Assembly: GCA_016719135.1 (NCBI GenBank)
Contig: JADKAV010000029.1
Coordinates: 1 to 40,437, forward strand
Direction of reading: 5' to 3'
Length of the DNA: 40,437 nucleotides
DNA from: Micrococcales bacterium
GTDB taxonomy: Bacteria > Actinomycetota > Actinomycetes > S36-B12 > UBA10799
Under the pieces are notes generated by a model. That model searched no databases, was not told where the DNA came from, and saw only the letters and a list, made by a program, of their open reading frames with translations. The position numbers and the translations under genes were made by a program. Positions 30,352 through 38,923 of this stretch are shown here, in pieces (position 1 is the stretch's first letter; each line of letters opens with the position of its first letter).

Positions 30352-31870
30352 TCATCGCCACACCCCATCCACTCGGTCCCATGTCCGGCCGGGCACCGAG
30401 ACCAAACGGGTCTTGGCCACGCGGTGCGACGCGGTGATCGGCAGGTCGTCGCACACCTCCCAGTAGCGGGGCACCTTGAAGCGAGCCAGCCGTTGCCCGC
30501 AGTGCTCGGCCAGTTCGGACACGATCACCTGCTCCGAGCCGCCGGAGATGGACACAAAGGCCTTCACCTCTTCGCCGCGCAGTTCGTCGGGGACCGCAAC
30601 CACGGCGGCCAGCCGGACGGACGCGTGGGTGAGCAGGACGTCCTCGACCTCCCGGGCCGATACGTTCTCCCGGCACGCCGGACCATGTCCTGAATCGCCC
30701 CACCAGATACACGGCCCGCCTCGTCCATCCGCCCCAGGTCGCCGGTGTGGAACCAGCCCCCGCGGAAGGCTGCCGCGGTCGCCTCCGGGTCGGTCCTCGT
30801 AACGGTCCATGAGACCCGGTCGCGCGCAGTACCACCTCGCCGATCTCGCCCCGAGGAACCGACACGTCGTGGGCGTCCACGATCCGGACCTCGCGGGCAC
30901 GCGCCGCAGCACCGACGCAGCCACTGCCGACAAGTTCGTCATGATCCTCGTCGGTCACCCGCAAGTCGGCGCCAGTCTCGGTCATCCGAACGCCTCGTAC
31001 CACTTCACACCACCACCGCTGCTCCAACTCCTGGTGGCGGGACGCAGGATGGCCGAGCACTGGACGACCCGGACCCGGTGCGAGCGGTCGAGCGGGTCAG
31101 GTGCATCTTCAACAGCAGCGTGGGCATCGCGGCCAGGCAGGAGCACGTCACATCGTGTTCACGCACCTTGGGACCAGAAGGTGGACGGATGGAAGGCGTC
31201 CAAGACCACCAGGTGGGCGCCTGCCATCAGCGCAGCGACCAGGTTCCACTGCGGGTCGATGTGGGGAGAACGCCTGCGCGGTGAGCATGGTGTCCTCGGA
31301 ACTCAGGTGCGGGAAGCCCTCCACGAGACCCTTCCCGATCTCGAGCCAGTACCGGTGCGACAGCACACAGCCCTTGGGTCGACCGGTCGTACCGGACGTG
31401 TACTGGATATTGACGGTGTCCTCCGCGGCGACCCTGTGCTCGGGCGGGAGCCCGGTGCCCCGCAACTGCTCGACATCGAGGACGGGCACATCCGCAGCCG
31501 CGCTGCCAAGCGCCTCGTGGACGTGTTCGGCCAAGTCGTCCGAGGTGACCACAGCGGCGGCGCGGGAGTGCTCGAGGATGTGTCCGGCGTCCTCTCCCCG
31601 GTAGTTGGGATTCAGCGGGACCATCGCCGCTCCGAGTCGTGCGAGCGCCAACCACGTCAGCGGGAACTCCACCCGGTTGTGCATCATCACCGCCACCCGG
31701 TCACCGGCGGCGATTCCCCGATCGGCCAGCGTCGCTGCCAGGCCAGCGGATCGACGGCGCACGTCCGCGAACGTCAGGGACTCGCCGGGGTCGAACGTCC
31801 AGGCTCTACGGTCCGGCCATTCGCGGGCGGCACGGTCAACGGCGGCGACCAGATCCCGCTCACCCACCAC
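30352..31870 (-). CDS. AMP-forming acyl-CoA ligase (CaiC/FadD-like), several frameshifts
   Basis: An ANL-superfamily adenylating enzyme that activates a carboxylic acid with ATP and joins it to CoA. Motifs are PNYRGEDAGHILEHSRAAAV, the P-loop YTSGTTGRPKGCVLSHRYW, GEIGEVVLRATGLMDRYEDR, FHTGDLGRMDEAGRVYLVGR (in pieces) and the C-terminal AHCGQRLARFKVPRYWEV. The late lysine region reads SHRVAKTRLV, where many family members have P-T-G-K; the catalytic Lys here would be in VAKTRL. Start is one of two adjacent GTG codons (31870 or 31867), overlapping the end of the hydratase gene. At least five frame changes between 30600 and 31290 look like sequence errors. Corrected length about 505 residues. 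Confidence 0.85.
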
Positions 31871-32621
31871 TTTCCTCCTGGAACGCCAGCGCGGCCGACT
31901 CAGCCTCCCCGGTGGCCATCGTCGCGATGGCGGCGTCCACTTCCCGGTCGAGCGCTTCCGGTTCGGTGGAATCAACTCCGTGGTCGAGCAGCGTTTTGGC
32001 CAGCGAAAGGGCTGCCGAAGGCTGCCCAACCAGCTGCTGCGCGAGTTCGTGTGCGGCCTGCTCGTGGGTTCCGGTCGGGACGACCCTGTTGATCAGTCCA
32101 AGCCGATGTGCCTCATCGGCGGACAGGTGCTCACCCAAGAACAGCAGTTCCTTGGCCCGCACCGAACCCACTGCGCGGGGCAGCAGCGCCGAGATGCCGC
32201 CGGTCACACTCAACCCGACGCCCACTTCGGGGAAGCCGAATCGAGCGTTCTGTCCAGCCACGACGAGGTCACACCCGAGTGCGAACTCGGCGCCGGCACC
32301 GAGTGCGTAACCGTGGACGGCGGCGATGACCGGGCCCGGGAACGACCGGATCGCGCGGGTGACGTCCTGGATCCGCTGCAGGCGTTGCCGGGCCGCTGCC
32401 TCGTCCTCCACCGGCGCCGGTTCCTTCAGATCGTGCCCGGCGCAGAACGCCCGACCGCGGCCAGCCAGAACGACAACAAGGACTTCGTCGGTGCGCGCCT
32501 GTTCGAACGCCGCCAGCATGCCGTCGACCAAATCAGGTACCACGGCGTTGAGACGGTGCGGCCGGTCCAGGTGCACGGAGGCTATCGGACCCTGGGTTGA
32601 ATACGAGACGCACTCGTTCAC
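31860..32621 (-). CDS. Enoyl-CoA hydratase/isomerase (crotonase family)
   Basis: An intact 253-residue crotonase-fold protein. The oxyanion-hole segments VVLAGRGRAFCAGHDLKEP and AAVHGYALGAGAEFALGCDL are present, with one catalytic Glu in GAGAEFAL and the second in the FGFPEVGVGL position. Such proteins hydrate trans-2-enoyl-CoA or catalyse related isomerisations in beta-oxidation-like pathways. The GTG at 32621 gives MNECVSYSTQGPIAS. It is the first gene of the minus-strand operon, with the acyl-CoA ligase overlapping its 3' end by about 10 bases. The pairing of ligase and crotonase resembles carnitine/crotonobetaine or aromatic/fatty acid activation modules; the substrate is undetermined. 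Confidence 0.9.
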   Translation of the reverse strand: MNECVSYSTQGPIASVHLDRPHRLNAVVPDLVDGMLAAFEQARTDEVLVVVLAGRGRAFCAGHDLKEPAPVEDEAAARQRLQRIQDVTRAIRSFPGPVIAAVHGYALGAGAEFALGCDLVVAGQNARFGFPEVGVGLSVTGGISALLPRAVGSVRAKELLFLGEHLSADEAHRLGLINRVVPTGTHEQAAHELAQQLVGQPSAALSLAKTLLDHGVDSTEPEALDREVDAAIATMATGEAESAALAFQEESGG

Positions 32622-32710
32622 TGAATGACTCTAGCCGGACATCTGTTGCGGCAATGGAAACGGCGCTGAGGTGCGGAACGTTCGACTTCCTCAATCTGCG
32701 CTGATGACCG

Positions 32711-32757
32711 GTTGGTTGCCAAATGACCGCCAAACTTCGGGTCACTTGGCAACCAAC
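32711..32757. repeat. 17-bp near-perfect inverted repeat (hairpin)
   Basis: Left arm 32711-32727 and right arm 32741-32757 pair over 17 bases with one mismatch (GTTGGTTGCCAAATGAC against GTCACTTGGCAACCAAC) around a 13-base loop. On the minus strand the mismatch becomes a G-U wobble. It lies in the divergent gap between the hydratase and the DUF6421-like gene (32622-32848). No T-run follows, which argues against an intrinsic terminator. An operator or a structured leader is possible. Confidence 0.85.
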
Positions 32758-32848
32758 AGGACCTTTCGCAAGCCAGCGCCCGCGGCGGCAAGAACGATCC
32801 GCTCCAATTGCCCCCAAATTCCTTCTGCAACGGTGAGACACTGGCTGC

Positions 32849-34941
32849 ATGCGCAACCTGGGTGTCGTACTTGTAGATGAAGCTCACCGGCAGGCCTGGT
32901 CGACCGCCCCGGAGATCGCGGCGCGGATGAATCCGCAGGCTCCAGCCGACGCGCGGGATATGTCACCGCCGCCGAGACCCTGCGAACAGCGGGCTACGAG
33001 GTGCGCGCCCACGAGGACGGTCTGTTGACGCCCGAGGCGCTGGCCGAGATCGACGTGCTGGTGATCCCGCACTGCTCCGAGGAGGAATGGGAAACCACCA
33101 CCGGCGTCGGGTCGCCGGTCCACACCCCCGATGAACTCGCTGCGATCGAGGCCTTCGTCGACGCAGGCGGCGGTTTGATCGTGCTCGCGGAAACCGAGCA
33201 GAAGAAGTACGGAAACGTTTTGGGTGACCTCGCGTCATTGTTCGGGATCGACGTGGTGTCGACCACCGTTCAGGATCCCGTGCATCGGTTCAAGGACGTC
33301 AGCACCTGGGTGCTGGGCCAAGCCGGTCCGAAGACCGAGCACGATCTGCTTGCCGAAGTCTCCGGGGCCTGCTTTTACCGCGCCGGCGTGCTGCGGCTGA
33401 CCGCACCTCAAAGCATTCTCAGTGCTTGTGACCTCCCCGGAGGCGACCATCCCGAGTGCGCCTGTGGTCGCCGCCGTTACCAGCGGATCCGGAAGGGTCG
33501 TGGTCGCTGCGGATTCGGATCTGTTCGGCGACGACTCCATAGAAGACCTCGAGCACCGCAGGCTGTGGCTGAACCTCGTGACTTGGGCCGGGACTGGCAG
33601 CGCCGGTTCAGCCTCCGGCGTGGACGATGCCTCCGGAGCACTGCAGGATCAGGCGTGGAACGAGCTGGTTGCAGCGGTTGAGGAACTGCGCCCGTTGCAG
33701 GCCAAAGACGGCTCGGTCGGCGAGGAGCACCGCGAGCGTGCGTCCGAGTTGGTAGACGAGATTGCCGCCGCAGTCACCGCACGGAGTCCTCGATTCCCGC
33801 AGCAGCAAGCCCACCTCGAGGCGACCGTCACCGACCTGATGTCCTGGCGTGACGCGGGTTTGGGCGTGCCAGACTTCCTCGACTCACTTCTGCTGTTCCA
33901 CCCCGAGCAGGAGCGTCGAGACGGCGTGGAGCACTTGGCGGTGTTCCCGATGTACACACAGAACGGCAACCCCAACCGCAACGTCGAGGCCGTGGTCACC
34001 CGGACCGTATGGCCCGACTGGATCGCAGAGCTGGAGGCCGGCGACTACGACAACCCGGCGTTCGTCCCCATCGAGTTCGTGGGCTTCACGAAGGGGTACG
34101 ACACCCATTCGGCGGTCCTGTTCCCGGAGACGGTGGCGACCCGCGAGACCGCCAAATTCACGTGGGGCGGCATCTTCTGCGATCGAGAGGCTGCGCGCTT
34201 CCGTCGCGTGTCGGCTGCTGCAGCGGATGTCCTGCAACTGTCGCTGCCGCCTGACGCGGAGCGCCTGCTGGCCGACCAGCGACTGGCGCAGGAGACCTTC
34301 ATCCTGTGGGACCTCGTCCACGACCGCACACACAGCCACGGGGACCTGCCATTCGACCCGTTCATGATCAAGCAGCGGATGCCGTACTGGATGTATGGGC
34401 TCGAGGAGTTGCGCTGCGACCACACCACGTTCCGGGAGACCCCCCGCCTTGAAGCCAAAGGGGCCACGCGCTCGCCCGGCACGTGCGCATCGCGATCCTG
34501 TTCGACCGGCTCTTCCGCTTCCCGACGACTGGCGAGCGGAGCCGCAACTACGACGGACTGGGCGGCCAGATCCTCTTCGCCTGGCTGCACCGCAAAGGTG
34601 TGCTCCGGTGGACCGACAACACGCTGAGCCTGGACTGGCCCAGCGTGTACGACTCGGTCAGCGAGTTGTGCGGCGAGGTCGAGACGCTCTACAACGAAGG
34701 CATCGATCGTTCCCGGATGGGCCACTGGATGGCCGCGCACACCTTTGTCAGTGGTCTTGTCCCCCCAGCACCGGCGTCGGTCTGGGCGCAGGCAGCGCAG
34801 GCCCTCCCGACCGAACCCCGCCTCGCAGTTGATGAGGTTCTGCCCGACGAGGTCCCGCTGAACGTCTTCTACGAGGCGCGGCGCGAGAAATTTGCACCCG
34901 TCATCGACTCGACCAGCGGCATCACGGGAGTCAGTGGATGA
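32849..34941 (+). CDS. Glutamine-amidotransferase-like domain fused to DUF6421-like region, frameshifts
   Basis: About 697 residues if corrected. The N-terminus MRNLGVVLVDEAHRQAWSTA is followed, after a frame change near 32940, by a flavodoxin/GATase-like block: VTAAETLRTAGYEVRAHEDG, IDVLVIPHCSEEEWETT, AFVDAGGGLIVLAETEQKKY. The frame returns near 33425 (SGSGRVVVAADSDLFGDDS). The C-terminal two thirds carry DLMSWRDAGLGVPDFLDSLL, HLAVFPMYTQNGNPNRNVEA, then LWDLVHDRTHSHGDLPFDPF and QRMPYWMYGLEELRCD, which I associate with DUF6421. The His/Asp-rich HDRTHSHGD is a candidate metal site. A last frame change is near 34460. The stop overlaps the SDR start as ATGA. Function unknown; the family name is from memory. 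Confidence 0.62.
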
Positions 34942-35645
34942 GCACATCGACCCCCGTGGCCATCGTCCTCGGAGCGGGCATGGGGGGGCGAGGCGTGTCG
35001 CTGGCGCTGGCCGGGCGAGCACACGTCATCGTCGTTGATCGCGACGAAACCCTTGCCGAAGCCGCTGCTCAAGCCGTGATCGCGGCTGGCGGCACGGCCG
35101 AGGCCAGCACCGTGAACTTGCTCGACTTCGATGCCGTGGAGGCGTTTCGTGACGACCTGCTCGACCGGCATGGCCGGATCGACGCGGTCGTGCACCTGGT
35201 CGGCGGCTGGCAGGGTTCGAAGACAGTGGACCGCAAGGCTGCTGAACAGTTCGCCGCCCTGGAGCCAGGCATCTTCGGCACGCTGCGGATTGCCAGTGCG
35301 GTGTTCCGGGAGGCGCTGATCGCGGCTCCATCAGGCCGCTTCTTCATCCTGTCGAGCGTTCAAGCTCAGTCGCCGTCCGCCGGCAACGCCGCCTACGCCA
35401 GCATCAAAGCGGCGACCGAGACATGGACCAAAGCGCTCGGGGCGAGTTTCGCCGACACGCCGGCACGGGCGGTGATCCTCGCGGTCCAACGCGCACTCGT
35501 CAACGACGAGATGCGTGCGCGCAATCCTGACAAGGCGTTCACGACGTTCACCGACACCAGCGTCGTCGGCGCCACCGTGGCCGACCTCATGGCAGACCCC
35601 GCAGTCGAGAACGGTGCCCGTATCGTGCTGGTGCCGCAGGGGTAG
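34938..35645 (+). CDS. SDR-family oxidoreductase coupled to the DUF6421-like gene
   Basis: A 235-residue short-chain dehydrogenase. The cofactor loop is GAGMGGRGVSLALAGRAHVI, a G-rich variant of T-G-x3-G-x-G. It is followed by VVDRDETLAEAAA (acidic residue after strand 2, suggesting NAD), a VVHLVGGWQG segment in place of NNAG, SSVQAQSPS for the catalytic Ser and YASIKAATETW for Tyr-x3-Lys. The ATG overlaps the upstream stop by 4 bases, so expression is coupled. The substitution of the NNAG motif by HLVGGW is atypical and may mark a dedicated subfamily that works with the upstream protein. Confidence 0.85.
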   Translation: MSTSTPVAIVLGAGMGGRGVSLALAGRAHVIVVDRDETLAEAAAQAVIAAGGTAEASTVNLLDFDAVEAFRDDLLDRHGRIDAVVHLVGGWQGSKTVDRKAAEQFAALEPGIFGTLRIASAVFREALIAAPSGRFFILSSVQAQSPSAGNAAYASIKAATETWTKALGASFADTPARAVILAVQRALVNDEMRARNPDKAFTTFTDTSVVGATVADLMADPAVENGARIVLVPQG

Positions 35646-35655
35646 AGCCGCTGCG

Positions 35656-35778
35656 GATGGGGTTCGGGACGCTAGGTGGGCTTTGGGTCGCCAGGTGGGG
35701 TTCGGGCGGCCAGGTGGGGTTCGGGTCGCCAGGTGGGGTTCGGGCGGCTAGGTGGGGTTCGGGACGCGCTGAACCCCA
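35656..35778 (+). repeat. 19-bp tandem repeat, six units, ending in a hairpin
   Basis: GGTTCGGG (one copy GCTTTGGG) recurs at 35661, 35680, 35699, 35718, 35737 and 35756, exactly every 19 bases. The unit is GGTGGGGTTCGGGNNGCCA, with the variable two bases alternating among AC, TC and CG. The last unit forms an 8-bp hairpin with the following sequence (TGGGGTTC 35753-35760 / GAACCCCA 35771-35778). The array begins 11 bases after the SDR stop, in the 183-base gap before the convergent S9 peptidase fragment. It may serve as a transcription terminator for one or both. Confidence 0.9.
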
Positions 35779-35828
35779 TCGGACTACCGGAACCCCATCG
35801 AATGCACCGCGTGACGCCCAATCCGCGA

Positions 35829-36600
35829 CTACGCCGACAGGGCAGCAACGATCCAGGCAGCCACTTCGGCCTCGTAATCCAGGTGCCCGGGAAACGTCCC
35901 GCCGGCCCGGAGTGGGAACCTTCCGCCGTTTCGACCCGGAACAGCACCGTGCCCGGCGACGTCGGATCGCCCGGATCCGCGCCCTCGCCCCAGCCGGGGT
36001 CGCTGGCCCGCAGCGCCATCACCCACTTCGCCGGTTCCCGGACCAGCACCCGGGGGTCGTGCAAGGCGCCGGTCACGAGCAGCGGTGGCCGGGCACCCAC
36101 CGACGGCAGGTTCTCGTAGGGCGAGTAGCCGGTCATGTAGGTCAGGAACTCACGCTCGCGCGGGTCGCCCCATTCGTCCCACTCGTTGACCGTCAGCGGT
36201 ATGGAAGGGTCCGACATGGCGGTCACGACATCGATGAACGGAACCTCGGCGACAACGGCCCGCCATCGATCAGGGCGCTGCGAGTACACCGCGCCCTTCA
36301 GCAGCCCCTGGCGGACAACCCCGGCTGACGATCCGGCGCCCGTCCACCAGGCCGAGCGCACCGTCGTGCGCCAGTGCATCCGCGACGTCCACGGAAGTCG
36401 TCGAAGGTGGTGCGTTTGCCCAACAACCTGCCCTGCTCCCACCAGTCCCGGCCCATCTCGCCGCCGCCACGCACGTGTGCATGGGCGAACACCACCCCGC
36501 GTTCCAACAGCGGCGGCCGTGGCGTCACAGGCGCCGTGTAGTAGGTCCGCAGCATCTCGTCCGGCAGGTCCTGACTGGGCGCCAGGTTACTGAAGACGCC
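35829..36600 (-). pseudogene. Prolyl-oligopeptidase (S9A, oligopeptidase B-like), N-terminally truncated and frameshifted
   Basis: Only the alpha/beta-hydrolase half of an oligopeptidase B-like enzyme is present. Readable segments are SQDLPDEMLRTYYTAPVTP, VVFAHAHVRGGGEMGRDWWE, the serine elbow AGSSAGVV near 36330, VPFIDVVTAMSDPSIPLTVN, PPLLVTGALHDPRV with the Asp, and the His in GSHSGPAGR. The sequence ends HLDYEAEVAAWIVAALSA (stop 35829). At least three frame changes are needed. The 400-residue beta-propeller that should precede it is absent: beyond 36600 the minus strand has only short unrelated frames up to the orphan gene at 36755. Catalytic residues are intact, but without the propeller it is unlikely to be a working gene. 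The missing half points to real truncation. Confidence 0.7.
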
Positions 36601-36754
36601 ACGAGTACTCGGCGCCGGTCAGGTCGACAGACCACGCCACAATCCAGTGCCCCGGCCCAGACTCGGTCATGCGAACTCGGCATAGGAGGAACCCTCTTGC
36701 CCGGAAACGACATCGAGGTCACAAGCCGCTCGATCGGACCGCCTGAACGGTGAG

Positions 36755-37897
36755 CTATTCCACCGGTGGTCTTCGCCGATCTGCCCGAGTCATCCACAAG
36801 GTAGCCCCGAGCGCAAGCATTGCGATTAACACCACAGCCAAAGCGACCCCAAGCCGCAAGAGATTGTCGACGCTGTCGTCTGGATTTGTAGCGAAATCCC
36901 CGGCAACTGGGATCAGCGACAGCAGTGAGAGTGCGGTGATCACGAAAGGGAGTGTGTTGCGCCTGAAGGCGCTCGCAGCGGAGAACTGCTCATTGACTCC
37001 CTGGGCCAGTTCATCAGACCTCGAATCCGCGCGAGCGCACTATCGAGGTCTCTTCGAAGTTCGCCACGCCTCACCCGCTGCTTCCCACACCGCAAGAGGC
37101 AGGTCCGGCACCACCCGCTTACGTTCCGCAAAGACGCCGATCGTGCGGCCACTTCCCGCAGAAAGCAGAACGAGGCGCGGACGCAACTGCCGGACACTTC
37201 TGCCGCCCGATTCAGATACCTCCATCCAGATATCGTTCGTGACGCGGCTGGCTTGCGAAGCGACGTCGTGGACGGCGAGCCACTCCTCGAGCGCTAGAAG
37301 GATTCCCATCTGCACCTGTTCGACGACCGCGCTGGGAGAACTGGAGTACCCATGTCCCACTCGGATCGTGGTGCCTGGCACCCCAATTGAGTTAGCTACT
37401 TGCAGGCTTTCGACCTGTTCGAGATTCTCGCAATCCAGCAATATCCGATGCCACCAAAGCGGTTCGCCGCGGGGTATAAGTGGTGCGTTCGACGGCGGCG
37501 AGGCAGCGTCAAGGGCCTTAGTGAGACGGTTCGACAGGCCAGCAGCCGTCATGGTCATCTCTGCCTCAGAGGTCGACGTTGTCAATAGGTCCTCGAGCGA
37601 CCCCTCGCCATCGGTCACCAACGCTCCGACTCCGCCGTCTGTCAGAACAATGGTCTGGTCCATGGCTACGTGGATGCTCACAGCAGTCGGGATGCCTGAA
37701 CCGCTCCGGGTGACGATCTCGCGAAGGAGCTCAGAGGGATGCAGAGGGTGCTTTCTCGCTTTCGACGGGGGGCATAGTTCCTCGAGTGCACTCACCATCT
37801 CTTGGTCCGTCCATGCCAGCCGCCGGGCGGGGGGCAGGTAAAAGGGAATCAGCCAGCGCCAACGAAGCTGCGAGGCTTCTGCTGGGAGAGCATTCAT
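36755..37897 (-). CDS. Orphan protein, cytosolic domain plus two C-terminal membrane helices, one in-frame TAG
   Basis: I do not recognise this family. From ATG 37897 a 285-residue frame reads MNALPAEASQLRWRWLIPFY, ILLDCENLEQVESLQVANSI, GTTIRVGHGYSSSPSAVVEQ and LLALEEWLAVHDVASQASR, then stops at TAG (37040-37042). The same frame continues past the stop without shift: RSDELAQGVNEQFSAASAFR, a helix NTLPFVITALSLLSLIPVAG, a short acidic loop and a second helix LLRLGVALAVVLIAMLALG, ending RRRPPVE at 36755. One protein of about 380 residues is therefore plausible. The coiled-coil-then-two-helices end is CorA-like in layout. Base composition is low: three hand-counted 60-base rows at 36841, 37381 and 37501 give 55, 50 and 60% G+C, against 78% in a row of the aminotransferase gene (11221). 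This suggests transfer. Confidence 0.6.
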
Positions 37898-37964
37898 GAA
37901 CGGATGCTATCGGGCGTTTAGGTGCCGTCTGTCGACAACGTCCTGGTAGTGGTGGATTCTCGGG

Positions 37965-38106
37965 CTAAGGCGTGGCCGCGGTCGGATCGGCTTCGTTCCG
38001 CACGATCGTGGCGTGCCCCAGACTCGCGCGGGGACACCGAGCACCGGAATCAGTGGGCCCGAAGTGGAAGTGGCCGAATGGCGCGGCGTGGGAAGGTAGG
38101 CGCCAT
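37965..38106 (-). pseudogene. Relic of P1-peptidase 5' end
   Basis: The minus strand reads LGHATIVRNEADPTAATP then a stop, matching LGHATIVRDDADPPTG near the start of the intact P1 peptidase at 26.1 kb. Flanking sequence, including a CATGGTGGCA stretch at the start region (38103-38112), is also shared. Only about 45 codons remain, with frame changes, so this is a non-functional remnant. Confidence 0.75.
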
Positions 38107-38124
38107 GGTGGCATCAAGCCGCAC

Positions 38125-38745
38125 ATGACATTGCCCTGTGGTCTGGTCGGACGATTGCCTGCTCCATGTGCCGGTGGGGGATGTGGGTGGGTGTGATGGC
38201 AGCGGGGACCGAAGTGTCCGAGCCAATCGAGGTCATACTGGGCGCCCTTGTCGACGCGGGCATCAGTATGTCCCGGCGACCGCCCACGGTCACAACTCCG
38301 TGCAGGCCGTGCACGACGCCGCACTGCTGGACTTCCTGGAAGCACGGTAGGGCCGAGTGGTGCCCTGCGTTTCCCCGGCGGACCCGGCAGAGATCGGGTG
38401 GTTGGCTACCTGTTCCCCACCCCCGGGCAGCTATGGGCTTCCGATGCGGACGCCCACACCTGCCCACGCCACCGGGGCGCTTCTGCTACGACACCAGGAC
38501 GTGGGCGGGGCCAGGACACCTACCGGGCTGCGCGGGCGTCGGCTGAGCGCGGCTCTGCCGCGATCGATCTGGTGCTAGCGGGAGAACCGGCCGCATGCGA
38601 CGCGTTCGGCGACTCCTGCTACTTGAACAAGCCCGCCATCGCCGCCCAGGCGTCCGCTCCGCGGGAGCGACCGGGTGGCAGTGGTCGATATAGATGCCCA
38701 CCACGCCAACGGGACGCAGGCGATCTTCTGCCAGGAACTCCGTAG
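38125..38745 (+). pseudogene. Relic of HDAC-family deacetylase gene
   Basis: A decayed copy of the deacetylase at 26226. Matching segments, in changing frames, are VVWSDDCLLHVPVGDVG, YVPATAHG, AVHDAALLDFLEAR followed by a TAG, PMRTPTPAHATG, AIDLVLAGEPAA, GDSCYLNKPAIAAQA and HHANGTQAIF. The PPGHH active-site segment is deleted (the text jumps from AAC to DAFGDSCYLN), and homology ends near 38725-38745. Unlike the frameshifted housekeeping genes, this one has lost an internal catalytic block, so the decay is real. It follows the P1 relic in the same divergent arrangement as at 26.2 kb. Confidence 0.85.
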
Positions 38746-38923
38746 AGCCTGGTCCCGAAACGGGCATTGTTCGGGCCCTGGCGGGCGACCGGGTTCGGTC
38801 CTTGTTGCGTTCCCACTGGCCGAGACATGCGGACGCGGTGACCGGGGTTGAGTGGGTCGGTACGGGTCGGCGATCGCCGCGCTGGGCCGGGTCTATCTCG
38901 GCAATGCGGGCTACTGTTCCTCC

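Noticed and set aside
32618..32966. Small overlapping frames (69-107 residues) around the hairpin
   Set aside because: They run in conflicting frames across an inverted repeat, have no ribosome sites and resemble no family.
36567..36668. Very short minus-strand frame before the S9 fragment (MTESGPGHWIVAWSV)
   Set aside because: About 26 codons then a stop; could be a scrap of the peptidase N-terminal part or noise, and cannot be supported as a gene.
38852..38923. 24-residue upstream extension of the serine hydrolase
   Set aside because: The ATG at 38924 fits the family N-terminus; the extension has no signal-peptide character.
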